NCBI GenBank assembly: GCA_963989385.1
Contig: OZ022511.1
Coordinates: forward strand, 25,848,503 to 25,912,502
Source: Ctena decussata
Taxonomy: Eukaryota; Mollusca; Bivalvia; Lucinida; Lucinidae
Direction of reading: 5' to 3'
DNA: 64,000 nucleotides
Below are positions 1 to 11,630 of the stretch, in pieces. Numbering within the stretch: the first letter of the stretch is position 1; each line of letters opens with the position of its first letter. Below the pieces are notes generated by a model. It worked only from the letters and a program-made list of their open reading frames with translations, ran no database searches and was not told the DNA's origin. Both the position numbers and the translations under genes were made by a program.

Positions 1-23
1 TTCAAAGATAAGAGGACAATTAA

Positions 24-195
24 AGTCAAACCTGTCTTAAGGAGTCACCCAAGGGAAGGACAAAAACTTGCAAAAACAGGTGACCCCTTAATACAGGTTC
101 ATTTGCACTGTATTTTGGTTCAAGGGACCTAGAAAATGTGACTGCCTAAGACAGGTGATCCCTCGATAGGTGACCACATGAGCAGGTTTGACTGT
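24..195. mobile_element. TIR-I MITE copy
   Basis: Terminal inverted repeats read GTCAAACCTGTCTTAAG on the left and CAGGTTTGACTGTA on the right. The interior contains GGTGACCCCTTAATACAGG and the word CACTGTATTTTGG. The same pattern recurs at 30664-30845 and 57321-57499, so this is a dispersed non-autonomous element. No coding capacity is seen. Confidence 0.7.
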
Positions 196-197
196 AG

Positions 198-315
198 CTA
201 TAAACAGTGTAGATCAACATGAGATGGCTTATTATGAGCCACAGCATCAGGATCTACTCTACTTGCAAATGCACTATTTACTATTTTCGTTTTGGGCACT
301 TTAAGGGTTAAAACA
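198..315 (-). mobile_element. Pal-B MITE, degenerate, reverse orientation
   Basis: AACAGTGTAGATC at the left and GGATCTACTCTACTTGCAAA in the middle match the Pal-B palindrome core. The right end, GGCACTTTAAGGGTTAA, matches the Pal-B terminus read on the minus strand. The copy is diverged and lacks one end. Confidence 0.5.
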
Positions 316-450
316 GCTTTAAAGAATTAAAGGCAAAAACGTTCCAAGTCTTTTTCAGTTAACCCATTAGTTATGCATTTCAAATTAGGTCAACGTATTT
401 CTTGAAACAATTTTTAATAATTCTGTTACCTCATTTCTCAAAACTTTTTT

Positions 451-674
451 AATAGGGGAGAGTCGGATAACTTCGGACAAGCGGGTAAATTCGGACATAC
501 CATTGCAAACAGCGAAAATCCAGATGAAAATAATGAGCTGTCTGTCACTCTCATCAGGATTTTCACTGTTTGGCCAGTTATTTTAGTTTTAGTTCCAAAC
601 AACTGACATATGAAGGAAACAATGTCACTCTCCGAATTTACCAGCTGTCCGAAGTTACCCAACTCTCCCCTATT
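451..674. mobile_element. Pal-C MITE, full length
   Basis: The ends are inverted repeats: AATAGGGGAGAGTCGG on the left, and CCCAACTCTCCCCTATT on the right. Subterminal AACTTCGGACAAGCGGGTAA pairs with TTACCAGCTGTCCGAAGTTA. Further copies lie at 37786-37967 and 51078-51272. Confidence 0.75.
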
Positions 675-1208
675 TGCTGTCTCCTTTGTGGAACTTTTCA
701 ATAAGGAAATATATACAAAATAAATCCGCAAGGGCAAACTTAATAAGAAACAATCTGACCTATATGTACATGATCAAAAACAAGATTTTTTTTTTCTAAT
801 CTAAAATTATCTTTACAGATTATGCATCTGTTTCTTTGATATTGTTATTCACGTCACATTTCAAGCAACAAAATATTATTCAAAGTTTTTGTCATATTTT
901 TCTTCCAATAATTTTGTCATTTATCGCTAAAACAAACGGCCACTTGTCAAACTTAAAACTTTTCCAACAATAAAATAGCTGTATTAGTAAATGAGGGAAC
1001 GGAAAAGAGATATAAATTAAGAGCATATGAAACAAACTGATGTCAAAATAATCATACTTTTGCGTCATAACTGTCAAGTTTAACACAATTCAAAGCGATA
1101 AGAAACTTATTTTGACTGACAATTTGTAACATATCAAAGCCAAAGCAACATTTTACGTTTTTTGCTCTCATTTGCGAAAACGGTCAGTTAACTCAATAAT
1201 TTCACTCA
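675..1208. other. Unassigned AT-rich sequence
   Basis: No repeat family, open frame with protein-like composition, or RNA gene was recognised. Poly-A/T runs are present. Confidence 0.5.
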
Positions 1209-1395
1209 AAAAGTGCCCCTAAGGCGTGTCCTACTATTTAAGACAATTAGCAGAGCTCCAGATAAGAGGGGGTTATGAGAACAATTTGAAGATAATTTTT
1301 CTTATTTCTCAACGAAAACATATGTTGTGACCCCTCATTAGAACTTCTAAATAACATGTAAAAACCCTGGGAGAGCTAAAAGGGGCACTTTATCT
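1209..1395. mobile_element. Element with AAAGTGCCCCT inverted ends, containing half a Pal-F copy
   Basis: AAAAAGTGCCCCTAAGG at the left pairs with AAAAGGGGCACTTT at the right. Inside, 1251-1352 matches the left half of Pal-F (CAGAGCTCCAGATAAGAGGG, then CATATGTTGTGACCCCTCAT). The second Pal-F half is missing, so this is either a truncated nested copy or a separate family that shares that segment. Confidence 0.45.
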
Positions 1396-2368
1396 TTTGA
1401 ACGTGTTCAAAATAAATATAATTGTGGCAAACAGAAAAAAATTCAACATACCGAAGCATACTGTAACAGACTGTTATATGTACTTAAGTAATTCACTGTG
1501 AAGTAATTCAACATACTCCACCCTGTATTAGTTAACGTACTTAGGGGTAGAGGGTAACATACTACAACAGACTTTGACGTAGTAGTTGTCACAATTAACA
1601 GAAAGCAGGGCATTCTACAACAGTCAAGTATGTTAAAGTACATTAAGGTTCATACGTTATTTAATGCATGTGTGACCAAGCTTAAGGATAAATGGTCTAA
1701 TGTAAGGAAAATAGTTTTTTGGTGCATTGATTATATAATCAGCACTGGGTGCTATTTGTTTCAGTTTCCTAGACTAATTAATGACTGGAGACCTTTTCAT
1801 GGTGCCAACAATTACTGACAAATAAGAAAATCATTGAAATGGTCCTGATTCGGAATGACCAACACCGGAAGATGGCTTAGTTTTGTCAGCTGAGGAAACC
1901 ACTGGGATATTCGTCTAGACGCCAATAATTAACTAGTCAGAGATACAAATTGGATTGTAATGAAGAGGGGCTTTTCTATACCACTGATTATAAGCCTGTT
2001 TCAGTTTGGCTTCTCTTATTTTTGTCTTTCAAAGTGAATGGGTACACTTTCAGGGGAAATAACTGCATTTTTTTTCTTTATTCTGCCTTTTCAATAAGGT
2101 CAACTCTCTTAAAGGAAACATTTCTGCCAAATTTGCAAAGTTTATTTGCCAAATTCAGTGATAAAGGTTAAACTACCCTTACGAAAATCAGTTGGAATTT
2201 TCTGGAAATTTCCGGCACAAATCATTTGATATTTTTTGGAATCTAATTGGAACTTCCCGCCATTATTTGGAGCGTTAAATGGAACAGCATTTTTCGGCAT
2301 TTTCTGGCACTCTGTTCTAAAAAATGATGCAAAATTCCAAACCAAAGGCTGACAGAAAATTTATTTTT
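1396..2368. other. Mostly unassigned; TIR-N core fragment at 2030-2120
   Basis: At 2039-2062 the word GGTACACTTTCAGGGGAAAT matches the internal core of the TIR-N family (see 18928-19060 and 41774-42178). Nothing else was recognised. Confidence 0.4.
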
Positions 2369-2585
2369 AACACTTGAAGCCTAAGAAATATAAATATAGG
2401 TGAATTTGCACACAGTGCAGGTCCAGATGAGGCACCTCAATATGAGCTACCTAACCCCAATCTACAATGTTTGCCCTTTAGTCTTTGTATTCTCAATATG
2501 ATAAAGCTTGGATGAAACATTTTTCTGAAATTTGCTGAAGTAAATTCTGTTGTCTGCTTTTTTGTGCTTTAAAAGTTATTCAACC
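2369..2585 (+). mobile_element. Pal-B MITE, diverged
   Basis: The palindrome is decayed (GCACACAGTGCAGGTCCAGA with CTACAATGTTTGCCCTTTAG). The diagnostic right arm follows: GTCTTTGTATTCTCAATATG, then TTCTGTTGTCTGCTTTTTTG and a terminal GTGCTTTAAAAGTTA. Confidence 0.6.
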
Positions 2586-3008
2586 ATTAAACTACTGGGT
2601 CCTGGTGTTTGAAGGCTTAACAAAAAAAAGTCTAAAAGATCATGAGAATTTTTAGTGAGAGAATATACAATATTAATAAAGCCATCACATAATGTCATAA
2701 ATCAATCATAGTTGGTCAATGAACGACATGTTCTCAAGATAAACGGTACGAATGTGTGAGGACACTGATTGTCAGCGGTCAGTTGACAACTTCATGTCAC
2801 TAAAGTGACAAGTACATTATGTTTATCTGTCTTTTTTTCTCTCTTTCTTTTTATCAGAGGCCGGTCTGTTTGGTCACTATCTAAAGAGCCAGATATATGA
2901 CAGTTCAATTATTGCCTTGTCAAAATGATAAAGCATCATACTTTTGCTTATTATGAATATAATGCTGTATGAAAGAGCTTTCAAGAATATGGTTGTTGGT
3001 GCATTTCA

Positions 3009-3760
3009 ACTGAATGGTAAGCAACTCCTGCTCTGCAACAGAGGACTGATAACTGTCCGCCATTACAATGTATTGAAGCAAATAAGGTAGCTAACTCCTG
3101 CTCTGCAGCATGACTGACAATTCACTGTAACTGTAAGCCATTAAGCAGAGCTCCAGATAAGAGTGGGTATTGAGGATAATTCAAAGATAATTTTTCTTAT
3201 TTCTCAACGAAAACATATGTTGTGACCCCTCATTAGAACCGTCTCATTCATTAGAACCGTCTCAATGAGACGGTTCTAATGATGGGTCACAAAATATTTT
3301 TTCGTGGAGTAATATGGATAATTATCCCTAAATTATCTCTGTTACCCCATCTTATCTGGAGCATTGCATTAAGTACTTCAAAGCAAAATTTAAGGTAGCT
3401 AAAACGACCTGCTCTGCAACAGGACTGATAACTGTAACTGTCAGACATAAAGTACTGAAGCAAATAAGGTAGCTTAAAGTCCAGCTCTGCAACAAGACAG
3501 GTAACTGTAACTGTCAGCTATTAAGGCCTGCAGCAAATAAGGTAGCTTAGTCAGGCTCTGCAACTGGACAGATAACTGTAACTGTCAGTCATTAAGTATT
3601 GTGAAGTAAATAAGGTAGCTAACTCCAGCTCTGCAATAGGGGATATAACTGTAACTGTCAGTCATAAAGTTCTGAAGCAAATAAGATAGATAACTCCAGC
3701 TCTGAAACAAGGCAGATGAATGCTTTCGATGGGCTGCTGCAAAGTAGCTAACTCCAGATG
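3009..3760 (+). repeat. Minisatellite, ~70-75 bp unit, interrupted by Pal-F
   Basis: About seven degenerate units share AAATAAGGTAGCTAACTCC, AGCTCTGCAAC, GATAACTGTAACTGTCAG and CATTAAGTACTGAAGC. Units at 3009-3145 are separated from those at 3367-3760 by the Pal-F insertion at 3146-3366. The last unit is broken. Confidence 0.8.
3146..3366. mobile_element. Pal-F MITE inserted in a minisatellite
   Basis: The element starts CAGAGCTCCAGATAAGAG and ends CTTATCTGGAGCATTG. Its centre is the palindrome GAACCGTCTCAATGAGACGG. It is flanked by the direct repeat CATTAAG at 3139-3145 and 3367-3373, which fits a TSD. CATTAAG is itself part of the minisatellite unit, so the insertion point lies inside one unit. 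Confidence 0.85.
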
Positions 3761-4962
3761 ACTATCAGTACTTATAAATTTTATAACTGCTGCTCTCAGA
3801 TGCAGATGTTGATACATAGCTGTTGCCCTTGGTATATTATTTATAATTTCATTAATAATTTTGTGTTGACATATGTCAAAATGTCATACCTAATTAGTTC
3901 TAATATTAATTAGGTTTAGCATGTGACCCTAACTATTATTAGGTCAAAGGATGATTAATGAGTATGAGTTACACCAATTTATTGTACAATAAAGTACTGA
4001 ATTTCGTTTTCAAAAAATTATCAGTTCAAATTTTTTACACTATTTCAAACTTAATTTTGGATCACCGTTTATGTCCGCAGGGGTATGCCATATTTCTTTT
4101 TGGTATATGCATTATGACAGTATATATAATCAAACTCTAGAAAAAACAATATACCCTTGTGATTAAAGCATGCTTATCAGACACATACTTTTGAATAAAC
4201 TAGGGCTAAAACGTATAAAAGCTTTTATTGAAATGCTCTCCCTTGACACTTCTCCGGGCCTGTTCTGAGATAGGGGAGTATCAGTTTGGGGAGTGAAGAG
4301 TATACATAAAAGCCTCAAAACATAGAGTCTATTATCAAAATGCAGAGTTGACCTATTTACAAGCCTCCAATCTCCTACAGAAAAAAAAAACTTATAAAAT
4401 GTCTCTAAAATTCTAAAAACCTTTCCTTGTTGTTAATGTTCTAACTCATAAGGAGCCCCCAAAAGGCTCAAGGGAATGAATAAGGATCTTCTCCCTATGC
4501 TGGCCAAAGTAAATACTGGGCATGAGATTAATCATGGTGCAATGGATTACAATATTTTATTGGTCAATAGATAGAACATCCTTCACAGTTGTGTGGATGA
4601 ATAAATTCCCATAATTTGTATACATTCATGAATGATATGTACATGACCGTCTACTCATAAAAGTTGAAATGATTTTAAGAAATTGACTCTTGAAGTATGG
4701 GTTTATTGATGAGAAAGTATGTGTGACTAAATGAGTAACAAGCACCTATTCATGTAGATTAAGTTGATCAAAGCTTCTCTATATATTGATCTGACGCTTC
4801 TTAAACGTTTAAGTACCCGCTTATTAATGAAATATTGACATAAACTTGATGTTTAATAATTCGTACAACCAACAAGGTGTGATCAATTCATAAAAAGTAT
4901 CAAATTTAAATTCTAATAACAACTACCGTTAAAATTCTAAACATTTAGACTGTCATAACCTG
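3761..4962. other. Unassigned AT-rich sequence
   Basis: No recognisable gene, RNA or repeat family was found over this 1.2 kb. A short open frame at 3958-4140 has no protein-like feature. Confidence 0.5.
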
Positions 4963-5031
4963 AGCAAACAGTGGATACCTTGATCAGACTGCTCCTAGAG
5001 GAACAGTCTGATCAGGATATCCACTGTTTGC
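4963..5031. mobile_element. Pal-A palindrome
   Basis: GCAAACAGTGGATACC pairs with GGATATCCACTGTTTGC around the TGATCAGACTGCTCC core. Typical Pal-A length. Confidence 0.8.
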
Positions 5032-5217
5032 CATTCTGATCTCCAATCACCAGGACATTAATGGAAAGGTCCAGTGCACACAGCTGTAATGTATATTATA
5101 CAGACATGTCCCAATGCACTGCAACTTGATTAGAGAATCCCTGCTCAGTTGCAAATGACCATAAAGTGGGTGAATATTCATTAAAAGCAAACAGCTGACT
5201 CATCTATAGAAGTCCGA

Positions 5218-5247
5218 TGGATGGATGGATGGTAACGGATGGATGGA
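5218..5247. repeat. (ATGG)n microsatellite
   Basis: Two short ATGG runs are separated by TAACGG, immediately left of TIR-L. Confidence 0.85.
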
Positions 5248-5248
5248 T

Positions 5249-5773
5249 GAAATTTAAGGAAAACACTCACTAAAATGTATGTTGGACTCAAATTGAAGAT
5301 TCAAATAAAACATAAAATTTGCCAAAAATTTCATGAAAATCGGACTTAAATAAAGAAAGATATAACAGTTTAAAGAGATTAAACTGTTGAGCTGGGAACT
5401 AGCAAATCTGTGAGGTAATGATGTCATAAACTCACAGTCAAAAACGAAAATCCTAAATAAATTAGGTTTGAAACAAACTGTAGATAAATGAAATGAATAA
5501 ATCTATATTTTACTTCATAAAGAAATGATCAAAACTAAATAATACTGTAAGAGTAAGCAATTTATGCTCTTATTCTAGATTTAAATATTTATCACGTGAC
5601 ATGAACTTCCAAAATAGCCGCCTTCAAGACCGCCATTTTGAATTTTTAAAATCTTCATATCTTTCTTATTTTAAGTCCGACTTTCATGAACTTTTCACCA
5701 AATTTAATTGCTAATCAACCCCTATAATTTGAAGTCAGTTCATATTTAAGTGAGTGTTTTCCTTTAAGTTTTA
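5249..5773. mobile_element. TIR-L element with ~110-bp inverted repeats
   Basis: The left arm GAAATTTAAGGAAAACACTC pairs with GAGTGTTTTCCTTTAAGTTT on the right. The inner left ATGAAAATCGGACTTAAATA pairs with TATTTTAAGTCCGACTTTCA. Each arm is about 110 bp and the centre about 300 bp. There is no open frame, so this is a non-autonomous foldback-type element. No second copy is seen in the window. Confidence 0.7.
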
Positions 5774-6143
5774 CATCCCTTTCAAGCATAGTCATATTCA
5801 GACAATCATAGGATGATACTGAAAGTCTTCCCTGTTTATGGTTTGAAGAATTTCCTGCAAGTGGGATTCAAACCTCACCGCCACCATAGAAGACAGGGCA
5901 ATGACAGGACTTAACTGAGGCTCCTGGAAGTCCAGATTTTAATAAAATATGTTTCTGTTTCTAAAATACCAGGTCAATGCCATGCAATAAATAGCACAAC
6001 TAAGAAAAATTCTGAGCAAGAAATAGCAAATTTCGGTGGTTTAAAGCCAATCTTGGCGATATATGCAATTAGAGTGAGCATTTATTAGAACAAATATAGA
6101 ATGTTGTTTATATGAGCCATGCCTTAAATAAGGTGCCCCACTC

Positions 6144-6353
6144 TTAACTCTTTAAGCCCCAGTGACGCAATTAGCAAAATTTGCAAACAGCGTAGATCCT
6201 GATGAGGCGGCTCATAATGAGCCGCCTCATCTAGATCTACACTGTTTGCCCTCTAGTCTCTGAATTCTCAATATAAAAAGTCTTGGACAAGCATTTTTTT
6301 AATTTTTGCAGACGTAAATTTTGTCGTCTGCTTTTTGGTAGTGAAAGAGTTAA
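6144..6353 (+). mobile_element. Pal-B MITE, full length
   Basis: Begins TTAACTCTTTAAGCCCCAGT and ends TGGTAGTGAAAGAGTTAA. It contains the palindrome GATGAGGCGGCTCATAATGA and the arm CTCTAGTCTCTGAATTCTCA. One of the best-preserved copies. Confidence 0.85.
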
Positions 6354-6719
6354 TGAGAGCCTCTCTACAGTCATCCCTGCTTTTTCTTCCTAATGAATGG
6401 CAACAATAAATATAAGTTTAAAGCAATGAAAACCCTGCCATATCCTGGCACCTCTGCGATTCCAAAGTTTACTTGGTGCCATCTAGAAAGAAATTCCCTG
6501 GGAAATAACTAAAATGCCTGTAGAAGACATTATGTAGTAAATATTTATCTCCCTCCATTTTTCCAATTAAAGATAATGGATCTGGCAGACAAAACTTATT
6601 GTTTAAATAATTGCTTTGTAGAAAGAATCTTCTCTTTATATTAAAAGTTATTGGCCAGTTTACTAGTTTATGATAGAGGGTGTATATGAAATGAGATCAT
6701 TACAACACTCATTGGGTTC

Positions 6720-7000
6720 AGCACTGGCCTACTAAGCTAGTGACCTGGGTTCAAATCCCTCTGGTGGCAACTCCTTTTCAACTGTAAACAGGGTTTCATA
6801 TCCCCATTACCCCTTCTTCTCTGGAGCACTGTTATAACTGGCGACCACAGACAGAGGGAACCCACATAATACTAAACTACAACTGATAGATACCCAAGGG
6901 TCCCTCCAAGTGAGGGAAACTTGAAAACACATTGTGAGCGCTTTGAGATGGGATTTGGAAAACATGTATGGGGAGGTGACTCACGACTCTATCTTAAAAT
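6720..7000 (+). mobile_element. SINE-like retroposon with decayed tRNA-related head
   Basis: A B-box-like word CTGGGTTCAAATCCC at about 6745-6760 follows CAGCACTGGCCTACTAAGC, a pattern shared with the SINE at 10992-11143. The downstream body to ~7000 is not repeated elsewhere in the window. No clear A box or TSD was found. Confidence 0.45.
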
Positions 7001-7729
7001 TTATTTAACTTTTGAATTTGAAAAAGTTACGTAATTTTAACACTAAACAATCTATATACATGTTATCATGCTAAAAAATTCAGATATGGGGCAATATGGC
7101 TTCACATACATCAATAAATTCAAGGGCTAAATTCTTATATCTCATACCCTTAATCCCTTGTTTTCATGTCTAAGGCGCTACTTAATCCCAGCAAAGTACC
7201 TCGACAAATACACCAACACATTAATTTTTGCGAATGACTACCACTTGTTTAGACAGAAAGGGAAAAATATTTTGATTTTTGTTCTAATCCAGCTTACGGG
7301 GTTATTCAAGACATTGGTGGGATATGACAGGATTAACAATCCTATAAATGCTGACAATTCTATTATGGCTGAAATATATCTTAAAATAAAATGTTTAATT
7401 GGGCTTAAACTTGATCCTAATTTGACTTCACAGCAGGCTTTTGTCCACAAAGTGTTACAGCAGAGTTACATGATATGACATGATGTTCTTATAATAATAT
7501 TAAACCATAGAAAAAATATCACTGAATGTTATTAGAAACCAAAATTATTCCTTAATTCTACATTGTTTGTTTACTTCGACTGCATGAGTCAAGGGACTGC
7601 ATTATTACCCCCATTATAAAACTCCTTTAGTGTCTATCTCAGTCAGCATTATGGACCGAGAACGGACACCATATTTCTTCGGTGATAAGATGAAGACTTA
7701 ATTCTTCCCCTTTGAAGACAATCCAAAAA
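7001..7729. other. Unassigned AT-rich sequence
   Basis: Overlapping short open frames on both strands at 7158-7478 show no motif and look like chance. Nothing else was recognised. Confidence 0.45.
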
Positions 7730-7770
7730 TCTAGATCCATCTTATAAGATGGATCTAGATTTTTGGAATT
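7730..7770. repeat. Perfect hairpin
   Basis: CAATCCAAAAATCTAGATCC pairs with GGATCTAGATTTTTGGAATTG through ATCTTATAAGAT. The flanks share further short inverted words (GATAAGATGAAG and CCATCTTATAG), so it may be the centre of a larger decayed MITE. Confidence 0.7.
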
Positions 7771-7860
7771 GTTTTGGAAGAGAAAACCATATCTAAAACC
7801 CTAATAACACAAGACTGGGGTCTTTGGGAGAGACAAAATCCCATCTTATAGCCAATATCT

Positions 7861-8719
7861 TATAGTGTCACTGTATACTACACCATGTTGGTAAGAAAAG
7901 TTTGAGACTTGCCTATTTTTGACTGCATGACAGCTCTCTACATATCTGTCTATGAAATAAAGAATCTCTTCTATTTTGATCTACACCCATATCAATTTTT
8001 TAAACCACAAAAGAAAATAAATTTCATTTAAATACTTTAAGTAAATTTGAACAGATGAATATTCAATTAGAGGTAAAATGTCACCCTAATGGTACACCTT
8101 ATCGCAACATGAAAGTAAATTTAAAAGTCATAAATAGTTGTCTAACCGCTCTTTGATGATAAACTGATGAGATAATAGGGCAGAAATGTTAAAAACTTTC
8201 ATCAACTTTCACACAGCTTACCATGAAGTTATTAATATTAAATATTAATAGCTTAGAAACCCTAATATGCTGATGAATAATTATCTTTCAGATGAATAGG
8301 TAAACAACCCCAGGTAAATATTATGAAGATGGTGCAGTGTACTATGGAAAGATTCTGAATAAGAACATAATGTTAAGTGATGATGTTATATTGCCAAAAG
8401 CCATGTTCAAAGTCTAATTTTATCTGCAGCAGCAGATTCTGACAATTACAAGTGACCTGGCTGCAGAAACATAGCTAGATTGATTGGTTTGTGGGTGCAC
8501 TGAGCACCCAATATCCTCACTATAAAACACTCAAAAGTATGACAAGGCCCAAACCCAATGTGTAACCGTTACAAAGATGGCTTGCAGTTGTGTGCTGGAC
8601 ATTTATGCATTGGTAACTCTCTTCTATATCCCTACAAATTGAAAGAGTCAATTTGTCATATTAGGTGTACCTAGATTATTTCATCTTCATTATTTTGTCA
8701 GACACTGCTGCATTTTTAT
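7861..8719. other. Unassigned AT-rich sequence
   Basis: No gene, RNA or repeat family was recognised. Confidence 0.45.
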
Positions 8720-8786
8720 GCAAACAAAGTAGACCCTGATCAGATGCCACATACTATGGTGTCTGATCTGGGTCTGCACTGCTTGC
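8720..8786. mobile_element. Pal-A palindrome
   Basis: GCAAACAAAGTAGACCCTGA pairs with CTGGGTCTGCACTGCTTGC around a variant centre, CAGATGCCACATACTATGG. Confidence 0.7.
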
Positions 8787-8999
8787 AAAAGATCCCTTTG
8801 GAATAAGGCTGGACATAAACTAAGGTTGTCGTGTTATGCATGAGGTAGATATCATAAAAGAATGAATGAAAAGCTCACCTTTTTTCCTCCTGAGATGCAG
8901 CAGTCTTTACGATATGACCATTTCATCATTCTAGCTGCTCTTCATTAGGCTTAACCACAAACTTCAATACCAGACTTAATCCAAACATTTGAGTCACAA

Positions 9000-9670
9000 A
9001 TGTTAACAGAAGAACCAGAAAGTGAGATTAAGATTTTCCATCAAAAATTTATCCTTCATTTTCCAATGAGTTGTTATGTATATTTTTACTTTATCAACAG
9101 GGTGGGAATTTTCTGTTCACATTCAAATTGTTCTGAATCAAAAAACACTTTATCAATATCACTGAATATTTCTTGTTCATTTTGATTTGTTCACAACCTA
9201 AAAACCAGTGATTGCATTTACTTCTGTTTTAATTAGTTCATGATCTACTTCACCACAATACTCTTCATCAATACCACTAGTACATGTATTTAATTTGTTC
9301 TCATAATCAAGCAACACTTTATCGGCATCAGTGAGAACTTCTTTCTGATTCTTAATCTCCTCAACTTTTGCATTTAGTACTTCAGTGCAGTCTATCATCA
9401 AACTGTTTTAAGTGTACCACCATCATGAGACATGTTATCTACTTCAGTGAATGGATCTTTTTCATTCTCAATCTCTCCACCCTTTGTATTCAGTACTTTA
9501 TCTCCACATTTGCACAATACAGTCTATTACCAAATACCGTTAAGAGTATCATCTTCAGAACTGTCACTTTTTGAACTTTTAAATGATAAACATGCATTTT
9601 CAAAAGCTTCCAAAGAGACAGTGACAACTACCGTAATACATGTAACATCAATCACTGGGACATCTTGATC
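9000..9670 (-). pseudogene. Decayed acidic coding-like repeat segment
   Basis: Read on the minus strand, three successive stretches give similar acidic peptides in shifting frames: EIENEKDPFTEVDN (about 9430-9480), EIKNQKEVLTDADKVLLDYE (about 9300-9365) and NQNEQEIFSDIDKVFFDSEQ (about 9120-9190). An open stretch of 67 codons with its own ATG covers 9198-9401. Stops and frameshifts separate the modules. The peptide-level similarity suggests decayed repeated coding sequence, but no domain is recognised. A noncoding tandem duplication could give the same appearance. Confidence 0.35.
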
Positions 9671-9745
9671 AGTTCTTGTAAATACCCTAAAATTTGTACA
9701 AATTGATTTAATAATCTGGGGGTTTCCGAAATTGCTAGTTGAAGG

Positions 9746-9824
9746 GCAAACTGTGCAGACTCTGATCAGACTGCTCCTTTTGGAGCAGTTTTGGAGCAGT
9801 CTGATCTGAGTCTACACTGTTTGC
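9746..9824. mobile_element. Pal-A palindrome with duplicated centre
   Basis: GCAAACTGTGCAGACTCTGA pairs with GAGTCTACACTGTTTGC. The centre contains GGAGCAGTTTTGGAGCAGT, a local duplication of GGAGCAGT. To the left, 9627-9700 carries TACCGTAATACATG and GGGACATCTTGATCAG, matching the flank of the Pal-A copy at 12385 (see findings). Confidence 0.75.
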
Positions 9825-10432
9825 ATAGATACTTCTGTCAAAATATTCCGAGACTTTACGGTACTTCAAGAGCAAACATGTACCAAATGTTTAGGCAGGT
9901 TAATATCTTTTGTAAACAAAGTAAGTTGAAAAGGCTCGCTTATTGCCATTGAAGCACTCCCGAATGTCAATCGGAACAATTGATAAAAGCTCCCCTTTTA
10001 ACACTTTTCTTTATTATTTTCTTAAATATTACAGTCATTAAATAATTAGCCCAGGTAACAAACAATTTTCAAACCCCGAAATCACAAATGAATTTAACAG
10101 CTCGGCAATTTCCAACAACAAAAACGTACATAGTAAACTGTGTATTATCCGTTTTTCACAATATTGAATTTTTGGTGTATTTGAATCGTTTGTTATCTGG
10201 TAGAATCTGTGATCAAAGGTTTAGGGTATCGGCAGTACAATCTGAGTTATAATTATTATTGGGAATTTTTCACGATTCTTTTAATATTGTATTGTCATGT
10301 ACAAAACAATACAAAGTAAACAAAATAAACAATAAAAATTCTACTGAATAATATGCACCTGAATGGCATTCATTTAAGATACCATACCCTAATAACCCAC
10401 AGTACGTTATGGGACAGAAATGCTTAACCTTA
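9825..10432. other. Unassigned AT-rich sequence
   Basis: No gene, RNA or repeat family was recognised. Confidence 0.4.
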
Positions 10433-10496
10433 CAGTGTAGATGCCTCAGATCAGACTATGTTGCAAAATCGGATCAGGGTCTATGCTGTTGCAAGT
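10433..10496. mobile_element. Degenerate Pal-A palindrome
   Basis: CAGTGTAGATGCCTCAGATC with GGATCAGGGTCTATGCTGTT shows the Pal-A arms. The centre is decayed and an arm end is missing. Confidence 0.5.
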
Positions 10497-10886
10497 ATGC
10501 TAGCCTAGCAAGTTGCAGGCAAAATCTCCCCCTGGTACTGACTCAGTCCACCTCAACTCTAATTCAAAGAAGAAACTTACTTTCTCAACAGGCACTGGTA
10601 AAACCAAGCTGTTCAGGACCCTGTTGTTCAATACTAACGACTCCGCTAGTTAAAGCCAGACATTAAATTTGCAAACGTATTGTATGTAAAAACACTTCCA
10701 GTTTTTGCTGAAAAACGTAAGGAGCTTTTGCAAAAGTTCCTCACAATTTTTTAGCATAAAATATTACCACATTTGATTTTATGAGTACTGTAAGACTTAA
10801 CAAATCCTTGTCTAACCACTTTGTTAAGCTAAATGTTTTGAGAAACTGGGCCTTTCTTTTGGAGAGACTTAAAACCAGATAAACCC

Positions 10887-10966
10887 CTAATATGCTTGAA
10901 TATTAGGATACCTATAAAAAACATTAATTTTCCATTTGACCCAAATGGAAATAAACGTATGGACGA
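10887..10966. mobile_element. TIR-G MITE, partial
   Basis: CCCTAATATGCTTGAATATT followed by GGATACCTATAAAAAACATT and TTCCATTTGACCCAAATGG matches the left half and centre of TIR-G. The right half is lost. Confidence 0.6.
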
Positions 10967-10991
10967 AATGCGATTTTGTGTCTTTTTTTTA

Positions 10992-11143
10992 CAATATTTC
11001 AGTTATGTCAGAATGATGGGTGGCTGATAATGAAAGGCTGTGTGCAATGGAACCCAGAAGATTCCCGCCTACAGCGGGGCTCGAACCCTGGACTGCTAGA
11101 TCAGGAGGCCAGTGCTTAACCTACTGAGCTATCACTGGGCTCC
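10992..11143 (-). mobile_element. tRNA-derived SINE
   Basis: On the minus strand the head carries an A box (TAGCTCAGTAGG, rc at 11121-11132) and a B box (GGGTTCGAGCCC, rc near 11079-11090). These are the internal RNA polymerase III promoter elements of tRNA genes. The body then reads GGTTCCATTGCACACAGCC and CATAACTGAAATATTG toward 10992. The body is shared with 43206-43380, 47045-47190 and 48246-48396. It is a non-autonomous retroposon and not a functional tRNA. Confidence 0.85.
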
Positions 11144-11167
11144 CAATAAAAAGATAACTAATGGTTT

Positions 11168-11203
11168 TAGGTGTCCCGATTCTTAAGCACATTACCGTAA
11201 ATA
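11168..11203. mobile_element. TIR-G terminal fragment
   Basis: TAGGTGTCCCGATTCTTAAG followed by CACATTACCGTA is the right end of TIR-G without the rest of the element. Confidence 0.6.
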
Positions 11204-11519
11204 TGGTACTGAAACTGGTTCAGATGTCCGAATATTTATGGCAAATAAACTATGAGATTTTCAGATTTCACAACAATCATATTTTTGACTGACATAATTT
11301 ACATAGCTTGTACACAAAAAAAGTTTCTTCAATACAATCCAGTGTTCTCAGTTTGTGATTTATAATTATCGCTCTTCATACAAATGTCAATATAAATCAG
11401 ACCACAGATGTACAACTTTTCTCATCTCCTATATCTATTTCATAAATATAAACAAACTGCATGATGTTTGAATCTCATCCATTTTATTCCTTATAAAATT
11501 TGCTCCAGCTTCTTCACTT

Positions 11520-11630
11520 ACCCTAATGTGCTTAAGTATTGGGACACCTAAAAATAATAAATTTTCCATTTGTCCAAAATGGAAAATTCATTATTTTTAG
11601 GTGTCCCAATATATATGCACATTACGGTAT
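11520..11630. mobile_element. TIR-G MITE, full length
   Basis: Begins ACCCTAATGTGCTTAAGTAT and ends ATGCACATTACGGTA. The arms pair through GGGACACCTAAAAATAATAA and TTATTTTTAGGTGTCCC, with the centre TTTTCCATTTGTCCAAAATG. It is nearly a complete palindrome. A second full copy is at 35788-35896. Confidence 0.85.

Noticed and set aside
3009..3760. CRISPR-like array
   Set aside because: The units are contiguous, degenerate tandem repeats without uniform unique spacers, in a eukaryotic genome.
7158..7478. 106-codon plus-strand open frame
   Set aside because: No motif, and overlaps an open frame on the other strand; expected by chance in 64 kb of this composition.
8880..8945. Minus-strand stretch ending at GGTGAGC, possible exon
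   Set aside because: It is only about 17 codons long, with no convincing acceptor or start and no protein-like signal beyond the donor match.
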